Assembly (NCBI GenBank): GCA_002254745.1
Contig: NJED01000068.1
Coordinates: 1-5,631 of the forward strand
Direction: 5' to 3'
Origin: Desulfurococcales archaeon ex4484_217_1
GTDB lineage: Archaea; Thermoproteota; Thermoprotei_A; EX4484-217-1
Length of the DNA: 5,631 nt
A program made the position numbers and the translations under genes. How positions within the stretch are numbered: the stretch's first letter is position 1; each line of letters opens with the position of its first letter. A model generated the notes under the pieces. The model was not told the origin of the DNA. It saw only the letters and a list, made by a program, of their open reading frames with translations, and made no database searches. Shown here piece by piece: positions 5,130 through 5,631 of the stretch.

Positions 5130-5631
5130 ACGCCGTGAACATGAAAGGTAAAGCCATTAAGAGCGGTATAAGCGAAAGCACTATTAGCGGCAATATAACT
5201 GAAGCTAAACCCCTACCTAAGCTTACACCATAAGCTTCCGATACCCCTACTGAAGCAACAATAATCCATAGTATTGCTGAAACTAATAATCCAACCATAA
5301 GTAAACCTATCGAGACAAGGAAGTTAGTAAATAACCCTATAAACCCTAATATTACGTAGATGAAGAATGAAACAGTAGCATAACCTAAAACAGTAAATGC
5401 TTTCTCAACATCACCTTTACCTCCAAAGATTTTAGCAAAAACATGAGTTAGTAGTCCCAAAATAAACCATAATATTACACTGCCAATAACCATACCTGCA
5501 ACAGATACTAACCCTAGGAAAGCAGATAAGGCACCACCTAAACCTCCTATCAGCGACGATGCAAGACCCATAAACCTAATTGCGACATTAGCTATCGTTA
5601 CTAAAGATAGAGCAGCCATCATTACTAGGAG
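5125..5631 (-). CDS. Yip1-family multipass membrane protein, 5' end cut by the right edge
   Basis: A very hydrophobic protein with about five membrane segments. Numbered from the first visible ATG at 5622, these are near residues 4-22, 37-60, 78-100, 103-125 and 138-162. Yip1-domain (PF04893) hallmarks are present: LTHVFAKIFGGKGDVEKAFTVLGYA (split here as LTHVFAKIFGGKG, 58-70, and DVEKAFTVLGYA, 71-82) and the late GVSEAYGVSLGRGLASVILP (126-145). Prokaryotic Yip1-domain proteins are integral membrane proteins of mostly unknown role. The frame stays open from that ATG to the window edge (L-L-V before MM). Family members usually have a longer N-terminus, so the true start probably lies beyond the window. 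It is the first visible gene of an operon with the membrane-tethered winged-helix protein 6 bp downstream. That pairing suggests a shared membrane process, perhaps sensing, but this is inference. Confidence 0.8.
   Translation of the reverse strand, partial: LLVMMAALSLVTIANVAIRFMGLASSLIGGLGGALSAFLGLVSVAGMVIGSVILWFILGLLTHVFAKIFGGKGDVEKAFTVLGYATVSFFIYVILGFIGLFTNFLVSIGLLMVGLLVSAILWIIVASVGVSEAYGVSLGRGLASVILPLIVLSLIPLLMALPFMFTAW

Noticed and set aside
1..5631. CRISPR array, tRNA/rRNA genes, insertion sequence or integrase
   Set aside because: No regularly spaced repeats, no cloverleaf-like or rRNA-like segments, and no transposase motifs or terminal inverted repeats were seen anywhere in the window.

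Overview
The window looks archaeal and is AT-rich. Several start regions carry GGTG/GAGG-type ribosome binding sites. AT-rich TATA-like boxes lie about 25 bp upstream of likely transcript starts. The genes include a vapBC pair, a ModE-like one-component regulator with a PBP-like domain, a probable F420-dependent luciferase-like oxidoreductase and a Yip1-type membrane protein. A thermophilic Thermoproteota (crenarchaeal-type) lineage fits best, but this is inferred from gene content and style, not from a marker gene.

Left part (1-1020): a minus-strand gene starts at 56 and runs off the left edge. It is divergent from a two-gene plus-strand unit (123-788 and 772-1020). The first product resembles the N-terminal two thirds of the triphosphoribosyl-dephospho-CoA synthase (CitG) superfamily. 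The second is a small protein overlapping it by 17 bp that may be the missing C-terminal third. Together they have about the length of a full CitG protein, so this may be a split or frameshifted family member whose central catalytic motif has degenerated.

Middle (1021-3018): a 148-bp spacer with small palindromes and repeated TATAGT words precedes a ModE-like transcription factor (1169-2236). It ends 1 bp from the convergent stop of an F420-dependent oxidoreductase of the luciferase-like monooxygenase family. That gene is broken: its promoter, ribosome binding site and first ~20 codons survive (3018-2957), but about 60-75 codons are missing and the body resumes in another frame.

Right part (3019-5631): a vapB-vapC toxin-antitoxin operon sits behind a very AT-rich promoter with a direct and an inverted repeat. 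vapC overlaps by 15 bp the 3' end of a minus-strand gene, and a perfect 9-bp inverted repeat covers both stop codons. The minus-strand operon encodes a Yip1-family multipass membrane protein (cut by the right edge) followed by an unusual protein: one N-terminal membrane segment, a GGG-punctuated beta-solenoid-like domain with a ~21-residue period, and at least two winged-helix DNA-binding domains. The Yip1 plus membrane-tethered regulator pair is the best candidate for a poorly described system, possibly envelope sensing. The ModE-like regulator and VapBC are ordinary families.
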